A program made the translations under genes and the position numbers. From contig NZ_CAQI01000025.1 in assembly GCF_001046895.1 (NCBI RefSeq), positions 148,564 to 212,563 on the forward strand: a stretch of DNA of 64,000 bases, written 5' to 3'. The notes under the pieces are model-generated. The model had not been told where the DNA came from, ran no database searches, and saw only the letters and a program-made list of their open reading frames with translations. Source of the DNA: Pseudarthrobacter siccitolerans. GTDB lineage: Bacteria; Actinomycetota; Actinomycetes; Actinomycetales; Micrococcaceae. Below are positions 14,471-20,526 of this stretch, piece after piece. Each line of letters starts with the position of its first letter. Within the stretch, counting starts at the first letter, position 1.

Positions 14471-14774
14471 GGAGGGCCTCCTTCTTCGCTTTGTGCTGCG
14501 CGACCAGGGCCTTGTCCGTCTTGCCGATCCGGTGGACGCGGCGGATCTGATCGGCGCTGAATGAGCGCCAGTTCTCGGAGCCCTTGGGTCCGCCCCAGAA
14601 GTCGAGCCATTCCTTGCCCGAGTCGCGGACGACGCGCTTGATGAAGCGGAAGCGACCGCGCTCGCCTCGTATCGAGACTTCAGTTCCAGGGGTGATGTGC
14701 CGACCGTTGGCCTCCGCTTCGAGGTACTCGTGCCAGTCAGCGGGGAGATTGGTCTTTGATTTGCGCCGTGCCAT
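14460..14774 (-). CDS. Hypothetical phage early protein
   Basis: A 104-residue basic protein, ATG at 14774 with AAGGAGG upstream. It contains an SH3-like run (PGTEVSIRGERGRFRFIKRVV) and the aromatic motif LDFWGGPKGSENWRSFSADQI, ending in a lysine/alanine-rich helix. The beta-barrel-like segment suggests a nucleic-acid or protein-binding role, but no function is assigned. Confidence 0.78.
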   Translation of the reverse strand: MARRKSKTNLPADWHEYLEAEANGRHITPGTEVSIRGERGRFRFIKRVVRDSGKEWLDFWGGPKGSENWRSFSADQIRRVHRIGKTDKALVAQHKAKKEALRAA

Positions 14775-14804
14775 TGCTGGCCTCCTTCCTTGGCGATACG
14801 GAAA

Positions 14805-14838
14805 GAGGCGGCGAAGCCGGTTAGGACCTCGCCGCCTC
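14805..14838 (-). terminator. Stem-loop, probable terminator
   Basis: Ten-base perfect stem GAGGCGGCGA/TCGCCGCCTC (14805-14814 and 14829-14838) with a 14-base loop, just after the stop of the 14848-15234 gene. Only three T follow on the minus strand, so termination may be partial. Confidence 0.55.
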
Positions 14839-14847
14839 GGGGCGGGG

Positions 14848-15234
14848 TTACTTCTCTACAGGCAGGGTGTCGGGGTTGACGTTGCCCTCGTCGTCGATCA
14901 GGGCCGGGTCGGCGGGTTCGCCGCCGTGCTCGGAGAGGAGCGCCAGCAGGGCTGCGAAGGGATCTTCCTGGCCGGGTACGTTGCCGTCCTCCTGAACGGG
15001 GAAGGTGTGAACCATGTCCTCCAGGACGGCGCGGGCGGATTCGTAGTCCTGATGCTTCGTGGCGGCGGTGACGAAGGCGACCATGCCGTGAGCCAGCTTC
15101 GTGAAGCCTTCGCCGAGCTCGGCGCGAGCCTCGGCGGTCATTTCGTATTCCTCAGAGGACCAGGGGTGATCTTCCGGAGAAGCGGAAGAGAGTACGGTCA
15201 GGTAGGCGTCGAGCGGGATCTGCGGGGTGAACAT
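14848..15234 (-). CDS. Hypothetical acidic phage protein
   Basis: A 128-residue, very acidic protein. It begins MFTPQIPLDAYLTVLSSASP, has a helical middle (MTAEARAELGEGFTKLAHGM) and an acidic C-terminus (EPADPALIDDEGNVNPDTL). It is the first gene after a terminator and carries a conserved upstream leader block (15273-15293) shared with the gene at 18599-18802. Function unknown. Confidence 0.75.
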   Translation of the reverse strand: MFTPQIPLDAYLTVLSSASPEDHPWSSEEYEMTAEARAELGEGFTKLAHGMVAFVTAATKHQDYESARAVLEDMVHTFPVQEDGNVPGQEDPFAALLALLSEHGGEPADPALIDDEGNVNPDTLPVEK

Positions 15235-15272
15235 GAGGCTTCCTTCCTTGGTGGTTAGTGCCGAAGGCTTTC

Positions 15273-15293
15273 GACACAGAAGGAGTCGGCCAG
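15273..15293 (-). repeat. Conserved 21-bp leader block, copy 1
   Basis: On the minus strand this reads CTGGCCGACTCCTTCTGTGT plus one base and matches 18834-18854 with one mismatch. In both places a TGAGCA lies about 20 bases upstream and a small gene follows about 35-40 bases downstream. It could be a shared promoter-proximal or leader RNA element. Confidence 0.6.
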
Positions 15294-15311
15294 CGCCGGC
15301 GATCTGCTCAC

Positions 15312-15342
15312 GGCAAAAGAAAAGACCCTCCGGAGAGGGTCT
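15312..15342 (-). terminator. Rho-independent terminator
   Basis: Stem AGACCCTC/GAGGGTCT (15323-15330, 15335-15342) with a CGGA loop, followed on the minus strand by TTTTCTTTT. It lies six bases after the stop of the 15348-15611 gene. Confidence 0.88.
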
Positions 15343-15347
15343 GTTCG

Positions 15348-15611
15348 TTAGAGGGTCCGTTGGTCGATGGAGTCAAGGGCCTCCCGGTAAGCCTTGAAGA
15401 GAGGGCCGTTCTTGGCCCGGTCCTTCATGAGGAGGAAGCGCTTCTCCTGATCGACGAAGTCGATGCGGTCGGAGTATTCGAGCTTGCCGGCCTTCCGGAG
15501 CTTCTCGAACTTGGCGTAGATCTTGTCGCTCGCCCTACGGCCCTCGGGGGAGTCGAAGGCCGCGGCCGTGGCGCGGGCGGTCAGCCGGTTGTTGTGGTGG
15601 TGGGCGAGCAT
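15348..15611 (-). CDS. Hypothetical phage protein (87 aa)
   Basis: Starts MLAHHHNNRLTARATAAAF with GAAAGGA upstream. The rest is helical and highly charged (KIYAKFEKLRKAGKLEYSDR, KRFLLMKDRAKNG). It is basic and could bind nucleic acid, but there is no recognised domain. Element B copy 3 lies in its upstream gap; a terminator follows it. Confidence 0.75.
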   Translation of the reverse strand: MLAHHHNNRLTARATAAAFDSPEGRRASDKIYAKFEKLRKAGKLEYSDRIDFVDQEKRFLLMKDRAKNGPLFKAYREALDSIDQRTL

Positions 15612-15641
15612 AGCGGGTCCTTTCGATTTAGTCTTGCAGGT

Positions 15642-15656
15642 GGCGCTTTACGTGAC
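15642..15656. promoter_or_regulatory. Conserved intergenic element B, copy 3
   Basis: GGCGCTTTACGTGAC, matching the copies at 5123 and 6206. It touches the stop codon of the upstream gene and lies 31 bp before the next start, as for the other copies. Confidence 0.5.
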
Positions 15657-15874
15657 TAGACGTGACGGTAGAAGACGACTTTGACGATGCGGCCAGGGGT
15701 CGTGTGCGGGGCGTTCTCCAGGTAGACGCGGCCAGCTTCGCGGCGAACGATGCGGAAGTCGTGGAGGTTCTGGAGGCGACCGAGGACGAAGTCAAGGTTG
15801 TCGGGCTCGATCTCCTCGATCTCGGCGGGGACCTCGTCGACGTAGTTCTCGATCTCGTAAGCTACAGCGGCCAT
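15656..15874 (-). CDS. Hypothetical phage protein (72 aa)
   Basis: An acidic first half (YEIENYVDEVPAEIEEIEPD) is followed by LDFVLGRLQNLHDFRIVRRE and a beta-like C-terminus (GRIVKVVFYRHV). It is the first leftward gene after the repeat-rich region at 15,875-16,280, so its promoter should lie in that gap. No family recognised. Confidence 0.74.
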   Translation of the reverse strand: MAAVAYEIENYVDEVPAEIEEIEPDNLDFVLGRLQNLHDFRIVRREAGRVYLENAPHTTPGRIVKVVFYRHV

Positions 15875-16283
15875 TTCCTTTGTCCTTTCCTTATGGCGTG
15901 TAAACAGTGTAACTCACGTAAGTCGTCTTACGTAAGAGGAAACTTCGTTGTGGAGTAGGCGCAGTAGTTCACTATTTCTCCACTGTGGATAAGCCTGTGG
16001 ATAGTTACGGGTCCACAGGGTATTCCACAGGCAAACAATGGGCTGTGGGGACGTACTTCACAGGCATTCACTGGCAGCGAGGTATAGGGGATGGGTTAAT
16101 CGCGGATCTTCCGGCTAGGCTCTTAAACGTCAGTAGCCGCCCCGAAGCTTGGACTCGGAGGGGCGGCCACTCGTCGACAAAACCGTCCGACTAAGAAAGG
16201 TGTTGTCTGGGCCTTAGCGTATGCCGTCGCCGGGAAGGGGCGCAATACGAACGGGCCCAGGGGCGCCGGGAAGAAGTGCCTAT
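15875..16283. other. Repeat-rich intergenic region, possible replication origin
   Basis: A 409-bp gap with divergent genes on both sides. It holds the GTGTAAAC motif (15898-15905), the palindrome CTTACGTAAG (about 15924-15933), six TGTGGA-type boxes at 15984-16064, and a stem GCCGCCCC/GGGGCGGC (16136-16143, 16160-16167). TGTGGATAA at 15984-15992 is an exact DnaA-box consensus in reverse; 15996-16004 differs at one base. Confidence 0.6.
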
Positions 16284-16403
16284 ATGGCGAAGAAACGCCG
16301 CTCTACCCGCCGTAGCGAGGACTCCTCGACTACAGCGATCGTTGCCGCTATGACGCCGCTTGTGTACGTCATGGCCTACGCGATCATTACCGTGCTGAAG
16401 TAG
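16284..16403 (+). CDS. Small membrane protein (39 aa), plus strand
   Basis: Reads MAKKRRSTRRSEDSSTTAIV and continues into a hydrophobic helix ending YAIITVLK. A basic N-terminus plus a C-terminal membrane helix is a plausible tail-anchored topology. The ribosome site is weak (GGGAAGAAG). The minus-strand open frame over the same bases is arginine/histidine-rich and looks like a shadow. It is divergent from the other early genes. Confidence 0.45.
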   Translation: MAKKRRSTRRSEDSSTTAIVAAMTPLVYVMAYAIITVLK

Positions 16404-16408
16404 CCGCT

Positions 16409-16711
16409 TCAGCGGGAGACGAACTTCCCATCCCACTCGTCTCCGTCTGGGCGCCGCACCTTACGGGTCGGCATCCAGGCGGAGCAGTGCTGGAAATTAT
16501 CGTCGGTCCAGACGATCACTACCTCGTCGTTCGTCCAGTGCTCGGCGTAGCCGTGGATCTCAACGGTGCGCCCGTCGCTTAGGTCCAGGGAAGCAATGAC
16601 CTTCGGCTCCTGCCCGTAGGTGTAGCGCTGGACGGCTTTCCCGGTGAAGTCGGGTTGCGTCCACTCGTACTCGTAGGGGACGCCGTCCAGCTGGAATCTG
16701 AGGGTAGGCAC
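16409..16711 (-). CDS. Hypothetical phage protein (100 aa)
   Basis: Beta-rich and aromatic: PTLRFQLDGVPYEYEWTQPD, then VIASLDLSDGRTVEIHGYAE and VVIVWTDDNFQHCSAW. The alternating pattern suggests a small beta barrel. The ATG at 16711 lies shortly downstream of a terminator, so it begins a new unit. No family is recognised. Confidence 0.75.
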   Translation of the reverse strand: MPTLRFQLDGVPYEYEWTQPDFTGKAVQRYTYGQEPKVIASLDLSDGRTVEIHGYAEHWTNDEVVIVWTDDNFQHCSAWMPTRKVRRPDGDEWDGKFVSR

Positions 16712-16734
16712 AGGGCCATACTAGGGGAAAGCAG

Positions 16735-16765
16735 AAAAGCCCCTCCCAGTCAGGGAGAGGCTTTT
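16735..16765. terminator. Bidirectional-looking terminator
   Basis: Stem AAAAGCCCCTCCC/GGGAGAGGCTTTT (16735-16747 and 16753-16765, one mismatch) with a five-base loop, directly after the 16770-16979 gene. It should end the early operon coming from the right. Confidence 0.85.
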
Positions 16766-16769
16766 CTTG

Positions 16770-16979
16770 CTATTTCTGCAGGGCGGTGTAAACGGCCTCG
16801 CGGACGTTCTCGCCTCCTGCCGCCAGGGCGGCGTCGACGGCCCGCAGGAGGGCCTCCCGGTCCAGGAGCGCCGGGGACTCGATCACGTAGTTGTTCCGGT
16901 GACGGGCGCCGTTGATTACGTCGCGGGTGGTTTGGGTCCGCTTGCGGATCTCGTCGAGTGCGTTGTGTTCGTCAGTCAT
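16770..16979 (-). CDS. Hypothetical phage protein (69 aa)
   Basis: The ATG at 16979 overlaps the preceding stop (ATGA), which decides the start against the longer frame to 17048. The protein is helical: TDEHNALDEIRKRTQTTRDV, then LLDREALLRAVDAALAAGG. The GTGTAAAC motif at 16786-16793 encodes AVYT near the C-terminus. Function unknown; last gene of the operon before a terminator. Confidence 0.74.
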   Translation of the reverse strand: MTDEHNALDEIRKRTQTTRDVINGARHRNNYVIESPALLDREALLRAVDAALAAGGENVREAVYTALQK

Positions 16980-17182
16980 GGGCGGGGCTCCGGATCGTCG
17001 AGAACTACGGCGGTCAGCTGGTCGAGGGCTCCGGCCAGGGCGGGCCACTCCTGCCGGAGCTTCCGCTTGGCGCGGCGGTGGATCGGCGGGAAGGGGCCGG
17101 AGTCGTTCCAGGCGTTATAGACCTCTTCCAGGGAGCGGACCAGCGGGACGATGGGGGTGCTTCTGAACTCCCGGTCAGCCAC
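16976..17182 (-). CDS. Hypothetical phage protein (68 aa)
   Basis: GTG start at 17182, inside the end of the 49-residue gene. It reads ADREFRSTPIVPLVRSLEEV and then WNDSGPFPPIHRRAKRKLRQEW. It is basic in the middle and has no recognised family. Overlaps on both sides place it in the early operon. Confidence 0.7.
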   Translation of the reverse strand: MADREFRSTPIVPLVRSLEEVYNAWNDSGPFPPIHRRAKRKLRQEWPALAGALDQLTAVVLDDPEPRP

Positions 17183-17324
17183 GTGAGGCCCTCCTCGCGG
17201 CCCGCTGGGCCTTGCCCTTGGCGCGGCGCTTGGCCTTTTCAGCGGGGTCGATGCCGCCGAAGACGTGCTTGCCGGTGTAGTTCAGTGCGAAGAGGATTCG
17301 GCGCTGGAATGGGTTCAGGGTCAT
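17175..17324 (-). CDS. Small basic phage protein (49 aa)
   Basis: ATG at 17324 with AAAGGAGCACGCAA upstream. It begins MTLNPFQRRILFALNYTGKH and ends with an arginine/alanine/lysine-rich tail (KAQRAARRASRG), so it is strongly basic and could bind nucleic acid. It overlaps the next gene by eight bases. No family is recognised. Confidence 0.65.
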   Translation of the reverse strand: MTLNPFQRRILFALNYTGKHVFGGIDPAEKAKRRAKGKAQRAARRASRG

Positions 17325-17503
17325 GTTTGCGTGCTCCTTTCAACGGGTACGAATAGGACTAGAGGCCGAGGAGGAAGAGGGGCGCCCAGGGGCGGCGTTC
17401 CGTCGCTCGTTTACAGGCCCTAGAGGGGCTTGCTGAAGCAGGCCGGCAAGGTCCGGACCTCGAAGCGAGACGTTCCTCGAAAGCTCTCCTCCTCGGCCTC
17501 GTC
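17325..17503. other. Structured non-coding stretch in early operon
   Basis: No gene is supported in 179 bp. A perfect 14-bp inverted repeat (GAGGCCGAGGAGGA at 17362-17375, TCCTCCTCGGCCTC at 17487-17500) encloses further complementary segments (CGTCGCTCG with CGAAGCGAGACG; TTGCTGAAGCA). The whole interval could fold as one RNA. A one-mismatch copy of the phage motif (GTTTACAG) lies at about 17409-17416. Confidence 0.5.
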
Positions 17504-17938
17504 TCAGCTGTGAATCTCGCGGGCCTTGATTGCGGCGGCTCGCCAGAATTTGGCGACGTTGTGGGTTTCGGGCAGGGCCTTGAAGTGCTCGCCGGTAGCG
17601 GCGTTCAGCAGGGCCAGGGCCTCGCCGTCGAGCTTCTCGGTTTCGAGCCGGAGCGCTTCCAGGGCCTCGGCTTCCTTGGCTTCGTTGCGGTCCTCGATGT
17701 ACTTGGCGAGGCCGCGGACGGCATGGTTGACGGGGTTTCCAAGGGCGTCGGCTTCCCAGCCAGCGGCCTTCAGGATCGCCAGGGCGACGTTCGGGGCGTC
17801 TTCCCTGGTGACGTAGACCGTGCGGTTCGCGTCGGTGTCGAGCTCGGCGACGGGTTCGCCGGAGTCGGTCATTTGGTGCTCGACGGTCAGCCAGTCGCCG
17901 TCTTCGTCGACATGGGTGAAGACTTGGTTAGGGTTCAC
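17504..17938 (-). CDS. Hypothetical phage protein (144 aa)
   Basis: GTG start at 17938, overlapping the preceding stop (GTGA). The N-terminal half is beta-rich (NQVFTHVDEDGDWLTVEHQM, ANRTVYVTREDAPNVAL) and resembles small phage proteins of unknown function. The C-terminal half is helical (LAKYIEDRNEAKEAEALEAL). It ends next to the inverted-repeat stretch. No function is assigned. Confidence 0.78.
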   Translation of the reverse strand: MNPNQVFTHVDEDGDWLTVEHQMTDSGEPVAELDTDANRTVYVTREDAPNVALAILKAAGWEADALGNPVNHAVRGLAKYIEDRNEAKEAEALEALRLETEKLDGEALALLNAATGEHFKALPETHNVAKFWRAAAIKAREIHS

Positions 17939-18117
17939 TTTCGGGGCTTCCTTCCGTTGTGAATGAGGGGCTTTTTCGTCGCGGGGAGCGGCTCGTAGTA
18001 ACCGACCTCGTCGAAGAATTCGAAGAGCGGGGCGTAGGTCTGCCGGACGGCTTCGGCGAGGGCGCTGAAGGCATCGCCGAGGGAGCTCTCGCGGAGGGGT
18101 TTATCGGCGCCGTCCAC
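17935..18117 (-). CDS. Hypothetical phage protein (60 aa)
   Basis: GTG at 18117 with AGGAAGGAGTC upstream. Sequence MDGADKPLRESSLGDAFSAL, then LFEFFDEVGYYEPLPATKKP and a basic end. No family is recognised; its stop overlaps the next start by four bases. Confidence 0.68.
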   Translation of the reverse strand: MDGADKPLRESSLGDAFSALAEAVRQTYAPLFEFFDEVGYYEPLPATKKPLIHNGRKPRK

Positions 18118-18196
18118 GGCGGGACTCCTTCCTGAAGCTGGGCCAGTAGCAGGGGAGGGCGTCGAGTATGCCGAGGAGGACTTCGAGGAAGGTCAC
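18101..18196 (-). CDS. Possible very small protein (31 aa)
   Basis: A GTG at 18196 overlaps the preceding stop as GTGA, like its neighbours. It encodes MTFLEVLLGILDALPCYWPS then an arginine-rich end. The hydrophobic N-terminus and coupled start make it plausible, but it overlaps the next gene by 17 bases and has no other support. Confidence 0.35.
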   Translation of the reverse strand: MTFLEVLLGILDALPCYWPSFRKESRRGRRR

Positions 18197-18384
18197 GCGG
18201 GCCTTACCTCGATCACGTCCTCGGCCAGGAAGATCGTCGGGCGGGCGGCGCCTTCCTGGTGGATCTTCAGGTGCTCGGTCAGGGAGCGCTCGATTACGCC
18301 GGTCACCACGCGACCGTCGTCCAGGGTGACGCGAACGGGGGTTCCGGCGTTGCGGGCAGAGATCAGGCGGATTTGCGGGGTCAC
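18193..18384 (-). CDS. Small beta-barrel-like protein (63 aa), paralogue B
   Basis: The GTG at 18384 overlaps the upstream stop (GTGA), so the long frame to 18552 is not used. It contains VRVTLDDGRVVTGVIERSLT and ends FLAEDVIEVRPA. The same layout is seen in the gene just upstream (VTLVLDSGRTLTGTAKEHPS ... SELEEVIFE), suggesting an ancient tandem duplication of an SH3/Sm-like fold. Confidence 0.72.
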   Translation of the reverse strand: MTPQIRLISARNAGTPVRVTLDDGRVVTGVIERSLTEHLKIHQEGAARPTIFLAEDVIEVRPA

Positions 18385-18602
18385 TCGAAGATCACTTCCT
18401 CCAGTTCTGAGCGGTGGAATGCGTGGGGGCGCCGGTCGCCGGAGTCGACGGGGACCAGCAGGTAGTAGCCGTCGGAGAGGCTCGGGTGCTCCTTGGCGGT
18501 TCCGGTCAGGGTCCGGCCAGAGTCGAGGACGAGGGTCACGGTGGCCTCGCACTCGATCGCTTCACGGAGGCTGGCGCGGAGGCGCTTCACGGCGGCGGTC
18601 AC
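18381..18602 (-). CDS. Small beta-barrel-like protein (73 aa), paralogue A
   Basis: The GTG at 18602 overlaps the preceding stop. A helical N-terminus (TAAVKRLRASLREAIECEA) leads into VTLVLDSGRTLTGTAKEHPS and YYLLVPVDSGDRRPHAFHRS, a pattern of strands and a GRxxTG turn like that of Sm or SH3 barrels. The function is unknown. Its downstream neighbour is a probable paralogue. Confidence 0.73.
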   Translation of the reverse strand: MTAAVKRLRASLREAIECEATVTLVLDSGRTLTGTAKEHPSLSDGYYLLVPVDSGDRRPHAFHRSELEEVIFE

Positions 18603-18802
18603 TTTGCGGCCTCCTCGCTCTTCGCAGCGGTGGCCTTGCGCGTGCGGACGGGCTTGATTTCGACCGGGGCGGAGAGGGCGAGCGTCGCGTGGACCTGAGC
18701 CTCGGCGAGGTAGGCAAGGCGAGGGGCTGAGCTTGGGGCGTAGCCCTTGGCCTGTTCTAGGAGGGCTTCAGCGGTGGAGCGGTGATGCTCTGGAGAGGCC
18801 AT
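18599..18802 (-). CDS. Hypothetical phage protein (67 aa)
   Basis: The ATG at 18802 has AAAGGAG upstream; the longer frame to 18838 would run into the conserved leader block. The protein starts MASPEHHRSTAEALLEQAKG, continues with a helix-loop-helix pattern resembling tetratricopeptide-like pairs (LAYLAEAQVHATLAL) and ends with a lysine/alanine tail. It is the first gene of the early operon downstream of the nested palindrome. Confidence 0.72.
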   Translation of the reverse strand: MASPEHHRSTAEALLEQAKGYAPSSAPRLAYLAEAQVHATLALSAPVEIKPVRTRKATAAKSEEAAK

Positions 18803-18833
18803 TTGAGGGGCTCCTTTGCAGTGTCGGTGTTGG

Positions 18834-18854
18834 GACACTGAAGGAGTCGGCCAG
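18834..18854 (-). repeat. Conserved 21-bp leader block, copy 2
   Basis: Matches 15273-15293 with one mismatch (A for T), again with TGAGCA upstream and a small gene downstream. It lies between the nested palindrome and the first early gene. Confidence 0.6.
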
Positions 18855-18892
18855 AGGCGAAGGATTGCTCAGAGGAGCTCAGAAAAAGGAAA

Positions 18893-18995
18893 AGTGACGA
18901 AGTGACGAAAGTGATGTGTCTTTGTATTAGTGCTCAAGAGAGAGAGGTTCTTGAACACTAATGCGAAGTGCTATCACTTCCGTCACTTCGTCACT
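18893..18995. repeat. 103-bp nested palindrome with iterated GTGACGAA
   Basis: Outer arms 18893-18915 and 18973-18995 pair at 22 of 23 positions; inner arms 18926-18939 and 18949-18962 pair at 13 of 14. The two internal gaps are both 10 bases and the loop is 9, so the structure is symmetrical about 18944. Each outer arm carries repeats of AAGTGACG. It is in the gap between the integrase 3' end and the early operon. Confidence 0.85.
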
Positions 18996-19065
18996 CATAG
19001 CGTCATTGGGAGGGCGGTTTACACGCTCCTCGCCGGCGTCGAAGTGGCGGCTTCCGCCTCCGGCG

Positions 19066-20526
19066 TCAGCTTCTCCACAAGATTTTCAGGCGGTCGGGCT
19101 CGAAGATGTTCCCTCGGCGGGTCCGGCTGGAGACGCGGACATGGTCGATGCCTTCCATGAGGAGCTTCCGCCTCTTGTCTACGTCGTCCGTCGCCTCCCA
19201 AGCCTCGCGGAGCGTCCGGCCAGTTTCCTTGACGATCTTCTCGATCGCGGCAGGGCGGTTCTTCAGGTCCGTGCGCCGTTCCTTCAGGACCGCAAGCCGG
19301 TCGAGGAGGGTGGCGAGGTCTGCGTCGTCGTCGGCCAAGGCCGCGGACGTGTCGCGGATAGCGAGCTCCACTTCGGCCAGGGCCTCGACTGTGCCGGGGT
19401 CCGTGACTACGTCGTGCTCCTCGATCTCCGGAAGGTCGCCGACAAGCGCCAGGAAACGCTCGGCGACGTAGTCCTCGACCTTTTGAGCGACGACGCGGGG
19501 CGACGCGCAGACCGTCCCCTTCGCGGACGAGGGGCAACCGTAGATTGGGCGCCCTCCCGAGGAGCGGACGTAGAGCTTCATATCGCAGTAGGCGCAGAAG
19601 AGGAGGCCGGAGAGGAGGCGAGCGGCGCGGGAGCGGGCCTTCGGGCCTGTTCCCCTTGGCGGGTCTAGGCGGGCGCGGAGGCTCGTCAGCGTGGAGAGGT
19701 CGAGGATCGGCTCCCAAATGCGCTTAGGGAGGCCGTGCTCGTCTTGGACGGGGCTCCCGTTGTGGATCACGCGGCCTAGCAGATGGTCAGCCGTCCAGAC
19801 CGCCTTGATCGTGGAGAGATACCACGTTCCTCTGTCGGCGCCGTCGGCGGGCCTTCCCTCCCGTAGGGCCTTGCGGTATTCGCTCTTTGCCGAGGGGATG
19901 CCGTTCACGTTGAGCCACGTCGTGATCTTCGTCAGGCTTTCGCCGTCCAAGATCCGGTCGGCGATCTCGCGGACGATCTTGGCTTCGGCGGGGTCGACTT
20001 CCAGGACGCGGCCAGGGCCGTCGGGCGCGGGCGCCGTCCGGTAGCCGTAGGGGACCATACCGCCAGAGAAGCGGCCACCGTGCCGGAGCGTTTTGAAGGA
20101 GGACTTGGCGCGGAGGGCGGTGTTTTCCGCTTCGGTCCTCGCGGTTTCGGCCAGGACGACGGCGATCATGCGCCATGCCGGCTGATCGGAGCGGAGGCCG
20201 TCCTTCAGGGCGACGAAGAGGGCCTCGCCCTTCCGTGAGTCCAAGGTGTCGACCAAGTCGCCCACCGCGGAGAGGCCCTGACGGGTCCAGCGGTCGAGCT
20301 TCCAGACGGCCAGAACGTCGGCCTCTCCGGTGCGGAGTTGCCGGAGGGCCTCCAGAGCGTTGGCTCGGACTTTGCGGCCCGAGATCCCGTCGTCAGTAAG
20401 GACGGCTACGATCTCCCAGTCTTCACGCTCGGCAAGCTCGCGGAGGTCGCGCTCCTGCCTTGCGATGGATGTAGAGGCGTCGTCAGAGACGGAGAGACGT
20501 AGATAGAGTATTGCACGTAGCTTCAC
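19066..20526 (-). CDS. Serine integrase (large serine recombinase)
   Basis: A 486-residue site-specific recombinase. The resolvase domain (about residues 3-150) has YLRLSVSDDA with the probable catalytic serine S12, then SIARQERDL and the ADVLAVWKLDRWTR segment. The recombinase domain (about 155-290) has GMVPYGYRTAP and GIPSAKSEYRK. A zinc ribbon uses C311, C314, C331 and C340 (FCAYC ... YGCPSSAKGTVC), followed by a coiled coil. It should catalyse attP x attB integration. GTG start with AAAGG upstream. Its position at the right edge facing the chromosome places attR in 20527-20714. Confidence 0.93.
   Translation of the reverse strand: MKLRAILYLRLSVSDDASTSIARQERDLRELAEREDWEIVAVLTDDGISGRKVRANALEALRQLRTGEADVLAVWKLDRWTRQGLSAVGDLVDTLDSRKGEALFVALKDGLRSDQPAWRMIAVVLAETARTEAENTALRAKSSFKTLRHGGRFSGGMVPYGYRTAPAPDGPGRVLEVDPAEAKIVREIADRILDGESLTKITTWLNVNGIPSAKSEYRKALREGRPADGADRGTWYLSTIKAVWTADHLLGRVIHNGSPVQDEHGLPKRIWEPILDLSTLTSLRARLDPPRGTGPKARSRAARLLSGLLFCAYCDMKLYVRSSGGRPIYGCPSSAKGTVCASPRVVAQKVEDYVAERFLALVGDLPEIEEHDVVTDPGTVEALAEVELAIRDTSAALADDDADLATLLDRLAVLKERRTDLKNRPAAIEKIVKETGRTLREAWEATDDVDKRRKLLMEGIDHVRVSSRTRRGNIFEPDRLKILWRS

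Noticed and set aside
5123..15656. Element B as a plain phage promoter
   Set aside because: Only the copy at 6206 has a good -10 at a suitable distance; the other two do not, so the shared element is not explained as a -35 box.
16191..16436. An 81-residue minus-strand open frame
   Set aside because: It is rich in arginine, histidine and serine, and overlaps the next gene and a more protein-like plus-strand frame.
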